Source: Firmicutes bacterium ZOR0006 (GTDB lineage: Bacteria; Bacillota_I; Bacilli_A; Culicoidibacterales; ZOR0006). From it: a DNA stretch of 62,468 nucleotides. The stretch lies in assembly GCA_000798955.1 (NCBI GenBank), contig JTLC01000009.1, positions 1 to 62,468 of the forward strand, in the 5' to 3' direction. Both the position numbers and the translations under genes were made by a program. Shown here piece after piece: positions 60,252 through 62,468 of the stretch. The notes below the pieces were generated by a model. It searched no databases. It was given only the letters and a program-made list of their open reading frames with translations, and was not told where the DNA came from. Numbering within the stretch: the stretch's first letter is position 1; the number at the start of each line of letters is the position of its first letter.

Positions 60252-62428
60252 AACCTGTAAAAAAACAAGGGGCGAAATTAAGCCAAATGAACCGAATGCT
60301 GAAAATGTGGCAATATGTTTTTGCGGGTTTATTCATATTACTCTTTTTAAACTTTGCTAAAATTGCTGTGACTGGAACAGTCACAAACACGTCGGGGGAG
60401 AAGACTGATTTACTCGTCTTTGCGGATGAACGGGGATATTATCGCGAAGAGATTCTCGCTGAACGTGGTGAAATTTATGATCACAAAGGTCAAGTTGTAG
60501 CACAAAATATCAACACTTATAACTTGTATGCTGTTGTTGCTAAAGAGCAAATTGAACCGGGAACGGGAAAACCACTTTACGTTGCTGATGTTCAAGGAAC
60601 TGCTGAAAAATTAGCACCAATTTTGAATGCACCAGTTGATTTTTTAGTTGAACAGTTGACACCAGAAAATCCCGATACATTCCAAGTATATTTTGGAAAT
60701 TATGGAAAAGGGTTAACACAATCAGAAAAAGAAGCAATTGATGCACTTGAAATCCCTGGTTTGAAATTTGACGTTGTTTCAACAAGACATTACCCACAAG
60801 GAATGTTTGCGGCGCATACTCTAGGTTATGCGGTTAAAAATGAAGATACGGGTCTGATTGAAGGACAAATGGGTCTTGAAGCAACTTACGATGATAATTT
60901 AGCAGGGAAAAATGGCTATCGCGAGCAACAAATTAATACTCACGGACAACAGTTACCAAATACTGAAGAAATTTATGTTGCCCCTGAAAACGGTGATGAT
61001 ATTTATTTAACGTTAGATTTAACAATTCAAACCTTTGTTGAAGATGCATTAAATAAAGCAATGGAAAAATATACACCAGAATATGCAATGGCAATTGTTG
61101 CTGAAGCAAAAACAGGGAAAATTTTAGCGATGGGAAGTCGACCATCATTTGATCCGAATGTCCGAGATATTGAATCATATATGAATCCACTGACTGAATT
61201 AACATATGAACCTGGTTCGGTTATGAAAGATATTACGTACGCAGCATCTATTGATTTAGGCACGTATAATGGGCAAGCAACGCTTGAGTCAGGATATTTT
61301 GAGGTTGATGGCTTTAAAATTTATGACCACAATAAATCAGGTTGGGGAACAATTACTTTTGATGAAGGGCTTTGTCGTTCATCAAATACAGCAATTGCGA
61401 ATGTTTTAACACGTAATCTGACGAAACCACAATTTGAAGACTATTTGAGCCGTTTTGGTTTCGGTCAGCCGACGAATGTCGGCTTGCCAAATGAAAATGC
61501 TGGAATTATGGAGTTGAATTCAGATGCACAATATATTACTTCGGGATTTGGTCAAGGGGTAACAGCGACAGCAATGCAAATGTTACAATCGCATTTAGCA
61601 ATCGCGAATGATGGCAAAATGATGAAACCCTACTTCATTGATAAAATTGTCGATGATGAAACGGGCGAAATCATTGAGCAAAATGAGCCAACAGTTGTGA
61701 GTGAGCCAATTAGTGCAGAAACGGCAAAACATGTCCGAGAACTCATGAAAGAAGTTATTTACAATGAAGATTGTGCAACAGGAGCACGTTTTGCTATTGA
61801 TGGGTATGAAGTTGCTGGGAAGACGGGAACGTCACAGATGCCTGGTCCTGATGGTGCCTATTTAAGCGGTGATGCCAACTATCTCTATTCATTCATGGGA
61901 ATGGCACCGGCTGATGATCCAGAGCTTGTTGTTTATACGGTCGTAAATAAGCCGAAATCAGACTTTATTAATTCGACAACTTCAATTTTCAACCCAGTAA
62001 TGGAAAAAAGTTTGAAGTACTTACAAATTCAGCCAGATGATGGTGCAGGCTCGCAAGTTGATCCAGAGATGCAAGTCAAGTCAGGGACAATGCCATCACT
62101 TATCAATCAAAGTGTCGAAACAGCACAAGCTGAATTAAATAAAATCGGAATTCAGCCACTCATTTTAGGAAGCGGAACTCAAATCGTGCATCAATCGCAT
62201 CCAGCGAATGACACAGTTCGTTCTAATGAACGAGTCATTTTAATGACGAATAGTCCAGAGTTTTTGTTACCGGATTTAAATGGGTGGTCATATAGTGATG
62301 TTCAGGCCCTTGCAATGGTTGCCCAGTTGGATATTGAAATTCAAGGAAATGGGGCTGTCAAGTCACAATCACAACCAAGCCAAACACCAATGCAGCCAGG
62401 AACAAGCTTAGTGGTAAAATTAGAATAA
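60248..62428 (+). CDS. pbpB: Penicillin-binding protein 2 (FtsI type) with two PASTA domains
   Basis: A 726-aa class B transpeptidase for the division septum. One membrane helix (near residues 17-38) is followed by the dimerisation domain (RGEIYDHKGQVVAQN), then the transpeptidase domain. Its active-site motif is EPGSVMKD (Ser324, Lys327), with SSNTAIAN and AGKTGTSQMPG for the second and third motifs. Two C-terminal PASTA domains start near MPSLINQSVETAQAEL and LLPDLNGWSYSDVQAL. This is the PBP2x/PBP2B layout. It overlaps ftsL (ATGA). A terminator directly after it means the rest of the dcw cluster is not in the same unit. Confidence 0.95.
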   Translation: MKPVKKQGAKLSQMNRMLKMWQYVFAGLFILLFLNFAKIAVTGTVTNTSGEKTDLLVFADERGYYREEILAERGEIYDHKGQVVAQNINTYNLYAVVAKEQIEPGTGKPLYVADVQGTAEKLAPILNAPVDFLVEQLTPENPDTFQVYFGNYGKGLTQSEKEAIDALEIPGLKFDVVSTRHYPQGMFAAHTLGYAVKNEDTGLIEGQMGLEATYDDNLAGKNGYREQQINTHGQQLPNTEEIYVAPENGDDIYLTLDLTIQTFVEDALNKAMEKYTPEYAMAIVAEAKTGKILAMGSRPSFDPNVRDIESYMNPLTELTYEPGSVMKDITYAASIDLGTYNGQATLESGYFEVDGFKIYDHNKSGWGTITFDEGLCRSSNTAIANVLTRNLTKPQFEDYLSRFGFGQPTNVGLPNENAGIMELNSDAQYITSGFGQGVTATAMQMLQSHLAIANDGKMMKPYFIDKIVDDETGEIIEQNEPTVVSEPISAETAKHVRELMKEVIYNEDCATGARFAIDGYEVAGKTGTSQMPGPDGAYLSGDANYLYSFMGMAPADDPELVVYTVVNKPKSDFINSTTSIFNPVMEKSLKYLQIQPDDGAGSQVDPEMQVKSGTMPSLINQSVETAQAELNKIGIQPLILGSGTQIVHQSHPANDTVRSNERVILMTNSPEFLLPDLNGWSYSDVQALAMVAQLDIEIQGNGAVKSQSQPSQTPMQPGTSLVVKLE

Positions 62429-62434
62429 AGATGG

Positions 62435-62468
62435 AAAAAACGTTTTGCGACAGCAAACGTTTTTTTTT
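62435..62468 (+). terminator. Intrinsic terminator after pbpB
   Basis: AAAAAACGTTT-tgcgacagc-AAACGTTTTTTTT at the right edge of the window. Confidence 0.9.

Overview
The window looks like a piece of an AT-rich Bacillota (Firmicutes) chromosome. The evidence is the DnaB/DnaI helicase-loading pair, T-box leaders on thrS and pheST, an L20-type leader on infC-rpmI-rplT, a yceD-rpmF pair, and a dcw cluster start in the order rsmH-ftsL-pbpB. I cannot place it at genus level from sequence alone. Almost all genes are on the + strand and are packed into short operons separated by clear intrinsic terminators. I saw no rRNA, tRNA or CRISPR array.

Layout. 1-2.2 kb: the right end of an IS3-family element has landed inside a membrane GGDEF-EAL gene and removed its 5' part. 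2.3-14.2 kb: a housekeeping block (polA, a split chromate-type transporter, a membrane GDPD phosphodiesterase, mutM, coaE, a small unknown gene, dnaB, dnaI, T-box-thrS). 14.3-39.7 kb: a surface and biofilm-matrix island. Its first part (14.5-21.2 kb) is a SipW-dependent fibre locus: two TasA/CalY-like proteins, a small surface protein with a C-terminal anchor, a BsaA-like subunit, a large VWA-domain protein and an ER-type signal peptidase. Its second part (21.6-39.7 kb) is a Wzx/Wzy-type exopolysaccharide cluster: an initiating phosphoglycosyltransferase, an ATP-grasp enzyme, a sugar aminotransferase, a 4,6-dehydratase, a fused Wzz-tyrosine-kinase-like protein, four glycosyltransferases, polymerase, UDP-ManNAc dehydrogenase, two tandem asparagine-synthase-like proteins and a flippase.

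39.7-41.0 kb: a small zinc-ribbon gene and two opposite-strand lipoproteins, one with a cytochrome b5-like domain. 41.1-42.6 kb: infC-rpmI-rplT, with infC apparently starting at ATA and L20 carrying an extra C-terminal helix-extension-helix domain. 42.9-48.3 kb: M42 peptidase, a repeat-bearing intergenic region, a small membrane protein, an LtaS-like enzyme, a PHP phosphatase and a SpoU methyltransferase. 48.6-52.4 kb: T-box-pheST. 52.4-55.8 kb: a sugar ABC importer lacking its ATPase, with a cre-like operator. 55.8-58.0 kb (minus strand): mrp and tmcAL. 58.0-62.5 kb: yceD-rpmF, then rsmH-ftsL-pbpB.

How it fits together. The order thrS ... infC-rpmI-rplT ... pheST is an old bacterial arrangement, and here about 27 kb of matrix genes sits between thrS and infC. 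The fibre locus and the polysaccharide locus lie side by side and point the same way, so they could form one matrix-production island. The most unusual items are the multi-subunit SipW-dependent fibre with a VWA protein, the Cys-less asparagine-synthase-like pair beside a uronate-forming dehydrogenase, the shared leaders of the two TasA-like genes, L20 fused to a HeH domain, and the repeat-containing structured intergenic region at 44.0-44.4 kb.
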